Shown: piece by piece, positions 1-10,565 of the stretch
Layout of the letters: each line of letters starts with the position of its first letter
Position numbering within the stretch: the stretch's first letter is position 1
NCBI RefSeq assembly: GCF_001649575.2
Contig: NC_051434.1
Coordinates: 9,612,412-9,676,411, forward strand
Origin: Kryptolebias marmoratus
Lineage: Eukaryota; Chordata; Actinopteri; Cyprinodontiformes; Rivulidae
Length of the DNA: 64,000 nt
Reading direction: 5' to 3'
Notes under the pieces: generated by a model
Seen by the model: only the letters and a program-made list of their open reading frames with translations
What the model was told of the DNA's origin: nothing
The model's database searches: none
Made by a program: the position numbers and the translations under genes

Positions 1-1953
1 TGTGCCTATCCTCCGTCACCTCTCCGATTATGAAAGTTTTCTCGGTACAAAATGTTGCGTTCGGCTTCAACAATCTGTTTTCACATGCAGAACCAGCCCC
101 GGGCTACAGACAAGTCTCAACATGGAAGGATTAATCACAAGCTCAAATACTAAACCCAATACTAAGAATAAATCACTATCAGCATGACATCACTTGTCCT
201 CCCTGCCAATCGGGACAAAGCGATGCCCAACAGGCTGAAACATGTCTGGGGCCTTTTAACTGACATGCAGCAGAAAATGGAAGATAACCAACCTGCGTCT
301 CTGGTCGGCCCGGGCTTTAACATCATCCACGGCAGGTTAAAACAGTTTCAAAAGATCTTTTTTTTTTTGTTTGCTGCAATGATAATTACAGCACTAGTTT
401 TTTTAAAAACAAAAAACAAATTGCACAGTTAAGGTTGAGTGGAGATAAAGAAAAAAAGAACCCTTACTCCCCTCTTTTCACCCACCTACACATAATCCTT
501 ACACACACACTGTGATAAGAGCTTTAAGTGATTGAATCCAGTTCCTTACGAAGGCTCCACGACAGGCAGCCAGACACCTCCAGTGTTATCTCTGATAAGC
601 TTATCGCTGGGACAGTTTCCCCTGAGAAACCCAAACATGAACCACGAGCACAGGAGGAGGAGGAGGAGGGGGGGTCACTTCAGCGTCACTTTTCCACCTT
701 GTTCGCATTTCCTTGAGGACAACTGTGCAGATTATTGGTTTGGAGGCTCTGCTTAGCCTGCATCAAGTCAAAGGCTGTTTGATTCCAAGTTTTATGCATT
801 CAAGCCCACACCTGATTTACATTATGCTGGCAAAGATGCTAAAACACACAGCTTTGTGTGTCGGAAAAAAACAAAGAGAGAAGAGTGAGGAACTGATATA
901 AAGTTCAACAACATTGTGATCACATTATTTCTGTAATATTGTGCAGCTTTAATACATATTATTAAGTAACATGTTTACTTGATGTTTGAATTTCTGTGTT
1001 TGGAATAAACGTTGAGGGAAGACGCCGATAGCGCGAGGCTGAAAAGGACATTTTTACTTTCTACTAAATTAGCCACGCAGACTGGGTTTAATCTGGGTCA
1101 ATCTGGATTTAGACGAGTTTAAGACAGTGTTCACTCGGACCACGAGCCGAGACCAGACAACAGCGGCCGAGGCTGGGCTCGATCCAGATCAGACAGTAAA
1201 CAGCTGCGTTTCTGTTCACGGGCGAAGAAAGTCTGAGGTGATCTTTTCAAACGCTGCGTCATAAAAACACGCATGAAGTTCATTTCCTTTGACTGGCTTA
1301 AAAATACCTGATTAGTGTCCAAAAAAGGGGAGGAAGTACAGAAAATGCTGCATGTGGCTGGATTTAGAAATGAAGCTTGACTAAGGAAGACACTAAGACA
1401 CGAAGGTTCTCACCTACATATAAAGAAAAACTTGTTAAAAAACTCTTGTTAAGGAAAGAGGCCTGCTGCATGTTTCCCTTTATGTTCACAATTACTGGCC
1501 ATGTTTGTTGAGCCAACACAGAAACATCTTATTACTCGTATGAATAACCTGCTCTGTGCGTCACAACTGATTTGCATTTGGAAGCCACTACAACTTGGCT
1601 TTGTTTGTTTGTTTTTTTAATGACGAATGCCACCAAAAGCAAGCTAAGATTTTTATTTTTTTGTGAAACTGAGGATAGTTTTCAGTTTTTTCCCCCTATA
1701 GGGCATTCTTTAAAAAAATAAACTGGGTTTAGGCCTTATTCAACACTGATTGAATCACATTACTGCCATTCTGGACTGGACTTCAGTTGTTGGAGCAGGT
1801 TAAACTGGATTTAAAACAAATCAGAGCAACATTATTACCATGGGTTAGACCACATGGAAAACAATAAATCTTTAGAGCAAAGATTCAGAAAACTGATTTA
1901 TTTGTCAGAACAAGTATCAAACTAAAACTAACCCAAGAGAAAAAAACAAAAAC
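1..1953. other. Intronic sequence, no recognisable element
   Basis: AT-rich sequence within pard6g intron 1. No coding exon, RNA gene or repeat family was recognised. A purine run (GGAGGAGGAGGAGG) lies near 652-670. Confidence 0.4.
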
Positions 1954-2312
1954 ATCCATCCATCCATTTTTTTTTACCCACTTCTCCTTTCTGGGTCACA
2001 GGGAGCTGGTGTCTATCTTCAGCAGTCACTGTGCGAGAGGCGGGGGACACCCTGGACAGGTCACAAGTCCATCACAGGGACACACAGAGACAAATGAGAC
2101 AACCATTCACTCTCACTCACACCTAGGGACAATTTAAAGTTGCCAATTAACCTAACATGCATGTTTCTGATCTGTGGGCGGAAACTGAAGTAAACCCAGA
2201 TGAGCACAGGGAGAACATGTAAACTCCACCCAGAAAGACCCCGGGTCAGGAAGCAAACCTGCGACCTTCTTGCTGGGAGGCGACTGCCCTAACCACTGCT
2301 CCACCGTGCCAA
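1954..2312 (-). mobile_element. tRNA-headed teleost SINE-like element
   Basis: Read on the minus strand it starts with GGCACGGTGGAGCAGTGGTT and the 'gtcgcctcccagcaagaaggtc' block typical of a very common fish retroposon. A degenerate B-box-like stretch follows, then the 'ctgtgatggacttgtgacc' and 'cagggtgtcccccgcctc' blocks. It ends in a short CATC/GATG tail (plus 1954-1966). The head resembles a tRNA promoter (A and B boxes), as expected for a pol III-transcribed SINE. It is old, with many substitutions, and lies antisense to its tail direction within pard6g intron 1. Exact family name not assigned. Confidence 0.8.
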
Positions 2313-3824
2313 AACAAAAACAAAATCTGGATAAAGTCACAGCGATCTTTTCACTCGGTCAGATTCTACAATCAATGCGAGATTTTGAAGCGAAAAAGAA
2401 AAAAGTGCCCTTTTTTTAACTATCAACTCAAAGCTGCTGTTTGAGTTTTTAAAAACGATCTCTAGACATAATTGATTATTAAACATCTGCCGGTCAAAAA
2501 CCATGAGTTACTTCTCAGTAAATAAGATTTCCTGAGTGGTCAGATGTCACTAACTTCTCCCATCAGGTGAACATAAATGACTTGACACGAACAGTTACAC
2601 GATACACAAAAAACCCAACAAACACAAGCGGAGGGAAAACAAAATGATAAAAAAGATAAACACTTATAAGTGATGTAACTGTCTGTTAGATGAGTTCTAT
2701 CTGATCTAAAAGAGGAAACGTGTGACGTTATGCGACAGTGAGTCAGAGCCGCAGTGATGTGCTGACGTTGAGGAGGTTCACCATCCTGGTGCATCGGTCA
2801 CACCCACAAATAATCTTTGGCAGATCCACTTTTGTGTGTGTGTGTGTGTGTGTGTTGGGGGGGGAGGCAGAAAGACAGAACTGGTCCTCCTTCGATGGCT
2901 CTAAAACCCTTTGATGTTAGTGTGTGTTTAAGGTCAGCCCTGCTTGTCCAGCTGCTGTCACCTGTCAGAGCATCTGGTCGCCATCTCACAGTCAGATCTG
3001 AAAGGTGTGTGTGTGTGTGTGTGTGTGTGAGTGTCAGCCAAAACTAAAAGTGAGAACACCTCTGGACAGACTGAGTCAGCTCTCTGTTACAGGATGTCAA
3101 CCAAAACGAAGGCGTCCATCATTCTTTACTCACACAGACGCAGAGGCGGAGTGCTGGCACGAGCACGTTCACAAATACCGAGGTGTTAAATCTACATCCA
3201 GTCGGTGCGGCTCGGTGCTTCGAGACTCTCAAAAAGTTACCGGTTCAGCAACAACCCAAAATAAAACCCACTTCTTGTCAAGCAGGGGTAACACAGCTCC
3301 AGATATATCCTTTATTTTCCCCTGAAAAATGATCATTAAACTGATATTTTGGTCTACAAATGAATAAATTCACTTACACGACTCTATTATTGGTCTGAAT
3401 CTGTGGGAGTTCATTAAATCCATCCTCTAGACCCAAATCCAGTCTTATCTGGACCCAGATTGGTTGGTAAATTTTAACAGAATTATGTTTTCTTTTAATC
3501 TGCACACGTTTTCCTACATTTACAGTAATTTCTTTAAGGTGACGCAGCTTTTCTAGCCTTTATGCTGACTTCTGCAGTCAATATAATACAGATATAAAAG
3601 TTAATTTAATAAGAAATCAACATGGTTGCTGCTAAAAGACTAAAGTGGAGAGAAAAAACAGGAGGTTTATATCCGAACAGGACAGTCTCTTGTGTGTTAA
3701 TGCTGGACGTTTAATAAAGTTTTGTCTCAGAGAGAGTAACAATTATTAAAATCTGCATTACTTCAACTTTAAACACTACTTATAGGAGCCAACATTGAGA
3801 CTAAAATCTGAACTGAGAGCACAG
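2313..3824. other. Intronic sequence with two GT microsatellites
   Basis: No exon or classified repeat was seen. Two (GT)n tracts lie at about 2834-2855 and 3006-3030, the first followed by a run of eight G's. The rest is AT-rich unique-looking sequence. Confidence 0.4.
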
Positions 3825-3827
3825 AAA

Positions 3828-4138
3828 ATAAATAAAAGGTCTAACATCTATTAAAGGAATGCATGTCGCCCGCCACTTTTTATCTCAGTTTTCAGCTAAA
3901 CTCATTTTCTGACGAGAAGGGTTGGCGTTTTAGCAGTTTTGGTCATTTTGCGCTCTCATGGGATATTACATGTTACTGTTCAGAGTACAGTTTCAATGAC
4001 TCTCAGCTACTACCATTTCTGTAAATCTGACTGGGTTGCAGCCATTTCTGCAATTCGCCAAGTCAGTCAGCCGTGGAAGCCACCTTAAATGGACTTCATG
4101 GGTTCGTTGTTCGTGAGATATTTTGCTAACAGACAAAT
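3828..4138 (+). repeat. Repeat family A, copy 1 (near full length)
   Basis: It contains the family's left block (GGAATGCATGTCGCCCGCCAC), the middle block (GACTCTCAGCTACTACCA), the 'gccaccttaaatggact' block and the right-hand end GATATTTTGCTAACAGAC. A second copy follows directly in the same orientation. Orientation is defined here by the GATATTTTGCTAACAGAC end lying at the right. The family is unclassified; see findings. Confidence 0.75.
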
Positions 4139-4189
4139 GGAGTTGATGGCGTAAAGTTAACGCCAACGTTTCAAACAAAAGATTTTAAA

Positions 4190-4364
4190 CAATCTCATTC
4201 ATAGCCATTCTGGCGTTCTCTGGGATCAGCTGGCTGTGGCGGCCATCTTGAAATGGACTGACTCCAAAAGTCAACCAGCTGTAGATTCACATCAAGTGAT
4301 TACTTACTGAGAGTTTCCTTAAAATCAGTCAAATGCTTTATGAGATATTTTGCTAACAGACAGT
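4190..4364 (+). repeat. Repeat family A, copy 2 (partial, tandem with copy 1)
   Basis: It carries the right half only: 'gtggcggccatcttgaaatgg', 'gactccaaaagtcaaccagct', the 'gtgattacttactgagagtttcc' block and GATATTTTGCTAACAGAC. The right ends of copies 1 and 2 are about 225 bp apart. Confidence 0.75.
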
Positions 4365-4658
4365 ATATGTTCACCTGGATGAAAGGCATAAATAGACTCC
4401 TGTAATCGATCTATCAGTACAACAAACATGGTTAAAAATAAAAAATATGTCTTTTGTAGTGCGTGTGTGAAAACATCTATATAAACCCTGTTCAGTCCTA
4501 CATTTGACCTTAAATTAATCAGACTAACTGCTGTGATGAGGCTGAAAGTCTGCGACCAGGATCACCTGGAGACATCCGGTTTTAAACAGGTGAGATTTTG
4601 CAGAAGGTGTGAAAAAGTCTCCTGGAAAACAATGTTAAAGCAGCTCTCTGACCCCCCC

Positions 4659-4659
4659 N
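4659..4659. other. Assembly ambiguity (N) in a C-run
   Basis: A single N lies at the end of a C7 run in pard6g intron 1, about 160 bp past the exon 1 donor. Confidence 0.9.
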
Positions 4660-4821
4660 CTCTCCTTCAGCAGCTTCCTGACAGAGAGGGGAGATCCAGA
4701 GTCTGCAGTTTCCACAAACATCCAGAAAGATCAAAGCAACGCACAGGAGGAAACTCACCTTTAAACAAACAAATAAAAACAAAAATCACCTTTTATTACA
4801 TTTTTTATTTTAACCACTTAC

Positions 4822-4893
4822 CTTGCTTTTCACTTCCACGGCGTTACAAATCGCACTGCGCAGAGGCTGGGACTTATTAAAACTCCGGTTCAT
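4822..4893 (-). CDS. pard6g: pard6g coding exon 1 (partial gene, first 24 codons)
   Basis: Read on the minus strand, this is an ATG-initiated exon of exactly 24 codons (phase 0). It ends AAG followed by GTAAGT, a consensus splice donor (GT at 4821-4820). The peptide begins MNRSFNKSQPLR and ends AVEVKSK. Human PARD6G starts with the same pattern (MNRSF-KSQ-LR ... AVEVKSK), also 24 residues before its first intron. The related PARD6A and PARD6B have different N termini before VEVKSK. Par-6 gamma is a cytoplasmic scaffold of the Par3-aPKC-Cdc42 polarity complex. VEVKSK is the very beginning of the PB1 domain that binds aPKC; the rest of PB1, the semi-CRIB and the PDZ domain are encoded by later exons, not seen here and expected left of position 1. 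The start is fixed by the family match and by the A-rich context of the ATG. Which teleost paralogue (a or b) cannot be told from one exon. Confidence 0.9.
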
Positions 4894-5150
4894 TTTTTTT
4901 TTTTTTTTGAGGGGAAAAAGAAAAAGAGGAAAAAAATAAAAAATAAACACAACTTCAGCCTCTTTTCGCCCGCAGAAAAGAGGGGCTCCAGTCCTCCTGC
5001 TCGGCTTCTTCCAGCAGAAAACTTTCCCCCAAAGTTCCTCCTTTTTTTTCAGAGAGAGAGAGAAAGAGCTCCGTCAAACGCGACCAGGCGGCAGAAAAGC
5101 CAGACGGAGACTAAACCGCGCTGACTTGTGGAGCGGCGAGAAGTTTGGAA
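4894..5150 (-). other. pard6g: pard6g 5' untranslated part of exon 1
   Basis: This sequence is contiguous with the coding exon and no splice acceptor is needed to join them. It is CpG-rich at its 5' side and pyrimidine-rich in the middle on the minus strand (CT run near 5051-5064). It ends in an A tract that abuts the ATG: plus-strand T run 4893-4908, whose last A is the A of ATG. The transcription start was not determined; the 5' limit given is a guess placed just downstream of the CRE. Confidence 0.5.
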
Positions 5151-5262
5151 ATGACGTCATCCCTCCGTGAAAATATGGGATTCTGCGGTGCATTCAGGGA
5201 CAGCTCGGAATTCCCCGTTCTCCCCACTCCGGAGCGCTTAAACCCGAAAGATCGAATCAAAT
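5080..5262 (-). promoter_or_regulatory. CpG-rich pard6g promoter with a palindromic CRE
   Basis: This is the most CpG-dense stretch of the window, with CGCGACC, ACCGCGCTGAC, GCGGCGAG and CCGGAGCG. It lies immediately upstream of pard6g exon 1. ATGACGTCAT at 5151-5160 contains the full cAMP-response element TGACGTCA, bound by CREB/ATF proteins. A weak AT-rich TATA-like stretch (CATATTTTC on the minus strand, about 5170-5180) lies on its upstream side. CpG-rich promoter architecture with a proximal CRE is usual for broadly expressed vertebrate genes. Promoter activity is inferred from position and composition. Confidence 0.65.
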
Positions 5263-5958
5263 AAACCAGATTAGGGGCTCTAAATGTGTCTCCTGTAAAA
5301 AATTCATTAAAATATACGCATCTTAGCAGGAGATTTTAAAAATTAAACATGATAGGGACGAAATAAATATAACACAACAACAAAAATCACTTCAAAGAAA
5401 GGTAAAAATGCCCTAAATGTCCACAGATGCATGTTAAGATAATTGCAAAAGTACTGAAAATGCAACCTAAAACATGTTGAAATGACTTTAAATAAAGGAG
5501 CAATAAAAAAACTACATAAAATGCCCCCAAAGGAAATTCAGAGCCACAACAATACTGATAACAACAAAATGATAATAATAATAAAAATACAACAAATTGT
5601 CACAAAAAAAGCTAAATAAACACAGATAAGCACACCACTGCAGAGTGCTTATGTCTGGATGTAATGATTACAAAATAGATAAAATGCCTAGAAAAACAAA
5701 GTCAGAGAAAGTTGCATGAAATTACCACAAAAATCCAAGCAAACCAGCAAGTAGCTGACAAAATCCAAAATGACTACAAATATAGACTAAACTACAACAG
5801 AGGAACAAAAATACTGCAAAGACTCAAATTCCTGATTCAAGCTCATATTATTACACTTAATTAAAACCTGTATGAAGAACACCAAACAAGACAAATCTCA
5901 GTGTTTAAATACAAGTAGCATTAACTCATTTTCATCTATTAATTAAAAATAAAATGTT
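5263..5958. other. AT-rich promoter-upstream sequence, no element recognised
   Basis: Very A-rich on the plus strand, with ATAATAATAATAAAAAT near 5570-5590. No open frame of note, RNA gene or known repeat was seen. Confidence 0.4.
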
Positions 5959-5959
5959 A

Positions 5960-6136
5960 TAAACTAGATGGGAGACTGTGACGAAGTCAAGATTCAACAC
6001 AATCTGCTGTCTTCCCTAGATAGATAACTTTTACTAATTGGCTAATTATAATATATATGAATGTTTTTTCTATAATTGCCCTGAGACAACTTATTGTGAC
6101 TTGGAGCTATAAAAGAAAACTGAACTGAAATTGAGT
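5960..6136 (+). repeat. Degenerate teleost retroposon 3' part
   Basis: It contains 'gacgaagtcaagattca', 'ctgtcttccctagatagataac', 'cctgagacaacttattgtga' and a terminal 'gaactgaaattgag'. This order matches a common fish retroposon whose tail ends in TTGAA-type repeats after 'gtgatttggcgctatataaa'. The identification is from memory and the copy is worn. Confidence 0.5.
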
Positions 6137-6188
6137 TTAATATTTCCGAGCGACATGAACATCGCACCGCTGTGTTTCGACCTCCAGG

Positions 6189-6202
6189 TCGCTAGAGGGC
6201 GC
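6189..6202 (+). promoter_or_regulatory. CTCF-like motif
   Basis: TCGCTAGAGGGCGC matches the CTCF core (C-C-A-S-Y-A-G-R-G-G-G-C-R) at most positions, including AGAGGGCGC. It lies about 1 kb upstream of the pard6g promoter. Motif match only. Confidence 0.4.
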
Positions 6203-6317
6203 ATTTCTACGGACTGAAGACAAATGACAGCGCGAATTAAGAGTTTGTTTAAATATGATTTCATTTGCATTTAACCAAAACTCGCAGGACTCCAGTCTGA
6301 TACTGAAAGATGTGCAG

Positions 6318-6320
6318 TTA

Positions 6321-6380
<60 letters not shown>
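6318..6380 (+). repeat. (TTA)n microsatellite
   Basis: Uninterrupted ATT/TTA trinucleotide repeat of about 63 bp. Confidence 0.95.
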
Positions 6381-6637
6381 GGAATGTTATTCTGTGGTGA
6401 CCTGGACATGTTTGTCATGACTGTGGTTTACATCTCTGCATGTCAGCAGCCTTCAGCATCAGGCTCCAACCAGCTCCACAGTGTTAGAATCAGCTGAAAT
6501 GAATTACCCCGACTGTGGTCCTGCTTTACAGCATTCCTGGGCTCTGAGGCCCTCCTGCAAACAGCAGCTGCACATCTCCCTGAATGAAGCCTGAAGCTGA
6601 AACTTCAGGCAGTTTTATCACCTCAGGAATGTGTTGA

Positions 6638-6638
<1 letters not shown>

Positions 6639-6706
<68 letters not shown>
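6639..6706 (+). repeat. (CA)n microsatellite
   Basis: CA dinucleotide tract of about 66 bp, with one break (CACCACAC) at its right end. Confidence 0.95.
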
Positions 6707-8555
6707 ACACAGACTCAGGTGGATCTGCTGATTCTTTCACTCCAACTAGACACTCTAATTGTTCCTGATTATTTGACTATAAAGAAGTTGTTTCCCACAT
6801 CTTTAAGCGGAGCAGCTATAAGGTCGCACGCAGTTAACTCATAAATTAAAGAGCTCAAGACAATTTCTAAAACAGTGAGAGGTAACTGTTGAGATGTGAG
6901 GTTTCTGCATGAACTTGTGCTGTTTTTTTGTCAAGCTAATGGCTCCCACTACAGGTTAAAAGCTGCTGTTACATGTAAGTTTTATCTGGAGCAGCTGATT
7001 ATGTGCTGTTTAAAATATTGTTCCCTGATACATGAAAGGAAATGACAACTCCAGATGTTTGCAGAACCTAATAATAGATCAAAACCTTTATTAAAGTTGA
7101 TGCCACATCAAAACCCAGTAAGAAGTAAAGAGATACATGTTGCTGTTGGACAGAGTGTTAAAAATACACCTTTATGATCAGTAGATATAATCTTAAATAG
7201 GTGCATTTTCCTGCAGCGTCCATCTTTAGCTAAGATTCAGGTTTTTGCTGAAGCTGACGTGAAACATCCAGATCCTCCTGCACCCTTACATTTTTCTCCA
7301 CTGGGTGTTTTATAGTATTTTAAGCAAAGATGGCATGCAAATACAACTTCTTTTTAAAATAACAGTATATGACAAGTTTGAAGGTACTTTAAAAGATGAC
7401 AATAAGTTTGTATTTTTAATAGAAAACATCATATATATATTATGATTGCATGCAGTTCTTTGCTGCTTTCAACCTGAACAACTTCCCTTTGAGCCTTTGT
7501 GATCAATAAATATTGCACGGCAATTATTTAAATTTAACAAAAAATGCAATGTATTAATAATAAAATTAGATTAGTGCTGATAATGAAGTTAAAAATCCAC
7601 AAGCAAGGCCTTAAAAATCTGTAGATATTTGTCAGAGTCGTCTTCAGTCAGAGTTGAAAATCTTTAATTCAGTGGGACTGTTTGTCTAATTGAACATTTT
7701 CAAAAACTTTGCACAACAAACTGGTTTGAGTGAAATCATTTTAAAGTAATGTATAAAAACCAAACTTTAGTTTTTTAACTTTGGTTTAAGTTAGAGATGT
7801 TTAAACTCGTCTAAGAAATCACTTCTAACAGGTGATTTTATTGTCTTTCTTTTTTATTTCACATCATACCTTTCTGAGGCTCTACTTGTACACAGTTATG
7901 ACATTTATTTTAGATCCAACAGTTTGGGATTATGCGTAAAAAGAGTTCAAAATTGTTCCAAGTTTCAGTCTGAGGTATGACTTCCTGTATTTCCACATTT
8001 GACCAGTAGAGGTCAGCAGACCCCTGTAACTGGACGCAGAAAGCTTTGTCAGGCAGAGAGTGTGCTTAGAAAACAAATTTATTTCTATTTTTAGCATCAA
8101 CCTAGAAGTGTTTGGACTAACAAATAATAAAAGGCAGTCTAACTTGGCTACACAGCACATACCAAATCTTGCAGGCCAATAAATAAACCAAACAAAAAAG
8201 GGAAATCAGTCACAGGCTGAAACTTTACCACACACCTGACAGACATTTATCAGGGAAAGAAAACACATTAAATATATAATGCAAAAATATATCGTTTTTA
8301 TTGTATAAAAAGATCATATAATCCAAATTTTGGACAAAAAGCTGCTGAAGAATGCAGGGTTTTACTTTTTACATATAAAAGATTAGTACAATTCAAATTC
8401 TTTCATCATATATAATGAATATCTTGAGACTGATATGCTGTAAAGTATTTGTAGATAATTATGACAAAGTGAAAGATTAATCACAAATCACCCACGATTG
8501 AAATGAAAAGGCAGACAATGATGTTATTGCCTCTGTGTGTGTGTGTGTGTGTGTG
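6707..8555. other. AT-rich intergenic sequence
   Basis: No gene or classified repeat was recognised. A CTCF-like motif lies at 8003-8017 and a (GT)n tract at 8533-8556, which directly abuts family A copy 3. Confidence 0.35.
8003..8017 (+). promoter_or_regulatory. CTCF-like motif (weaker)
   Basis: CCAGTAGAGGTCAGC resembles the CTCF consensus CCACYAGRGGGCAGC, with a T in the GGG core. Motif match only. Confidence 0.25.
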
Positions 8556-8557
8556 CA

Positions 8558-8958
8558 TTTATGTCTGTCTGTTAACAAAATATCTCATGAACCACTGGAT
8601 ACATTTGATTGAATCTTTCAGAAAGTAATCAATGGATATATGTTTACAACTGATTAACTTTTGGAGACAGTCCAATCAAAGATGGTCGCCACAGTTAATC
8701 AAAATTAAAAACCACAAAAATGGCTATAATTTAGTCATTTTTATGGAACTTGAACTGAAATTAGTAGCTCAGAGTCATCCACAACTCATACTTTGAGCAA
8801 GAGAACTCGTCAGACGGTGCATAATGTTATTTTCAAGGTTTACCCAAAACTGCGACAACTCTGTCATTTCTCAACAAAATCTGATTTTCATCTAAAACTA
8901 TGGACTGAAAGGTGGCGGGCGATATGCATTCCTTCAAGGAGTTCTTGGTCTTTAATTT
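8558..8958 (-). repeat. Repeat family A, copy 3 (near full length)
   Basis: On the minus strand it runs from 'ccttgaaggaatgcatatcg' and 'cccgccacctttcagtcc' through 'gtcgcagttttgggtaaacc' and the 'gatgactctgagcta' block to the AGATATTTTGTTAACAGAC end. This is one of the most complete copies and sits against a (GT)n tract. Confidence 0.8.
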
Positions 8959-8959
8959 A

Positions 8960-10222
8960 AAAGGCAATGAAAGAAAAAAATGTATGGAAAAAACTAAAAA
9001 AAAGGCAACACAAGAAAATCTGAAGTGAAAAGATGGGAAAACAAATGAGTCAAACAATGAGAACGAGGGGATAAGTGCTGAACTCAAACAAGGTGAAAGC
9101 ATGGAAAAAGCTTTGGTGAATCATTGGTTTCAGATGGGAAATCTACTGGTTTTTCCACCAAAAAACAAAACAAAAGCGTATGATGTCTTCAGAAAGGCTT
9201 GGGAGACAGTCATTGCCCTGGTGGGTGGTTAGCTAAACAAGTCTGAGTTGAGGTGGTCCTCTGGTGGTAATGTGAGAGGAGATGATTACAGTGAGATGAA
9301 GAGATACTCGCAATAATCCATCCTCTGTGAAGGGACAGAAGAAAAAAGAAAAAACAAACATCCGGAGCTAGTTATTTAGGCAGCAGGAGTGCCAGCCTAG
9401 AGCCAGGCGGCTCCTGATTCAAACCTCTGCACTGTTCTGCTCCACTCACTCTCTGATTAAAGAAAAACAAAAGAGGACACAAACACACACGGGGGGAAAA
9501 AAAAATCACACAATCCAGATCATGTTGAGCAGACATCACGGTCGTGCTTTAACATAATCAGACCTGAAGCTTTTTCCTGCAGATCACACTGAGTCATGAC
9601 ACAGCAGCAGACTCTCCAGACGAGCCGTCAGACGGGTGGAGAAAATGAAACGCAGGCAGCAGAATGGGATTTTTCTCTCACAGCAGGCCTCTGTCGGAGT
9701 GCACTGCATATGAGACAGGAAGAAGGGGAGGAGGAAGAAAAACGGTGGCTCTGTGTCTGCGAGGAAGGCTGGACAAAAGACAGGGAATACATGCAGTTTT
9801 TTTTTATTGATAGCAACACTTTCACACTTTGTTCTCGGAGCTGTTTCGAAGAGCCACCTGCTTGGAGCTTAACACCTCGGGAAAAATGTTTGTTCGTCGT
9901 TTTCTCACATTGAATTTTACTTGATGCATATTCAGCTCTGTGTGTTTATTTAGCATCAGTTTGTAACAAAGTTCATCTCGTGGCAGAAGCAGGACCAGGC
10001 GTCCATCTGCCTCGGCCGGCTGGGGTTTGAGAGGACAGGAAAGAGACGCAGAAAACACAGAAAGACTGGTCCAGGTGTGGTTCCTATGGGAGAAAAAACA
10101 AAGACAAACACAGTTCAATGGCAGCATGTATAAACACGGAGCGTAGAGCGAGTAAAGACAGCAGCAGAGGGAGGAAATGTGGTCAGTTTGTCCTCCAGCA
10201 GTCTAAGCCTACAGCAGCAGAA
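8960..10222. other. Intergenic, no element recognised
   Basis: A-rich sequence containing chance frames only. No gene, RNA or family-level repeat was recognised. Confidence 0.35.
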
Positions 10223-10224
10223 CT

Positions 10225-10565
10225 AAAGGAGAGCTCAGGAAACCCAAACCAACCCTAATTATAGGATTTATTAAAACGTCTTAAGCCTGGTCTTGAAAGT
10301 AGACAGGGTGTCAGCCTCACGGACAGAAACTGGAAGTTGGTTCCTCAAAAGAGGAGCTGAGAACTGAAAGCTGTGCTTCACATTTTAGAAACTCTAGGAA
10401 CCACAAGGAAACCTGCAGTCTGAGAGCGAAGTGCTCTGTTAGGAAAATACAGAACAATAAAATCTTTAACATAAGATGGAGCCTGGCTGTTGAGAGCTTT
10501 GCATGTTATCTCTCCCTCTGGCAGCAGCCTTTTAGATCAAAAGAAGACCTTTTAGAGAGTTTTTC
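10225..10565 (+). repeat. Repeat family C (long teleost interspersed repeat), left part
   Basis: It contains 'gagctcaggaaacccaaacc', 'cttaagcctggtcttgaaag', 'gaagttggttcctcaaaaga', 'ctaggaaccacaaggaaacc', 'gagagcgaagtgctctgtta' and 'ataagatggagcctggctgt' in that order. This is the order found in a long, very common fish repeat (recalled, not searched). No intact reading frame. Confidence 0.7.

Larger units (their letters stand above)
1..4821 (-). other. pard6g: pard6g intron 1 (5' portion)
   Basis: This is the sequence downstream of the exon 1 donor in the direction of transcription. I looked on the minus strand for the next exon, which should begin with the PB1 sequence FGAEFRRF, and did not find it. 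The intron therefore appears to extend past the left edge. It contains a SINE (1954-2312), two (GT)n tracts, two copies of repeat family A and an N at 4659. A second donor-like AAGGTGAGT occurs on the minus strand near 4753-4761. It could be a cryptic or alternative site, but the frame beyond the first donor is not coding-like. Confidence 0.7.

Noticed and set aside
4582..4782. 66-codon minus-strand frame with a hydrophobic start, just inside pard6g intron 1
   Set aside because: It lies past a strong exon donor, contains an N-derived unknown residue and matches nothing. It resembles a signal peptide only by chance.
1..4821. Possible pard6g exon 2 within the window
   Set aside because: No minus-strand sequence resembling FGAEFRRF or the following PB1 residues was found; the next exon is assumed to be off the left edge.
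6526..6708. Open frames made of VCVCV, THTHT, YYYY, MDGW or HPSI repeats
   Set aside because: They are translations of CA/GT, TTA and CATC microsatellites (also near 33095-33584, 41601, 30049) and not genes; the exception is the LINE-derived part of the 33123-33584 frame, which is annotated as a pseudogene.
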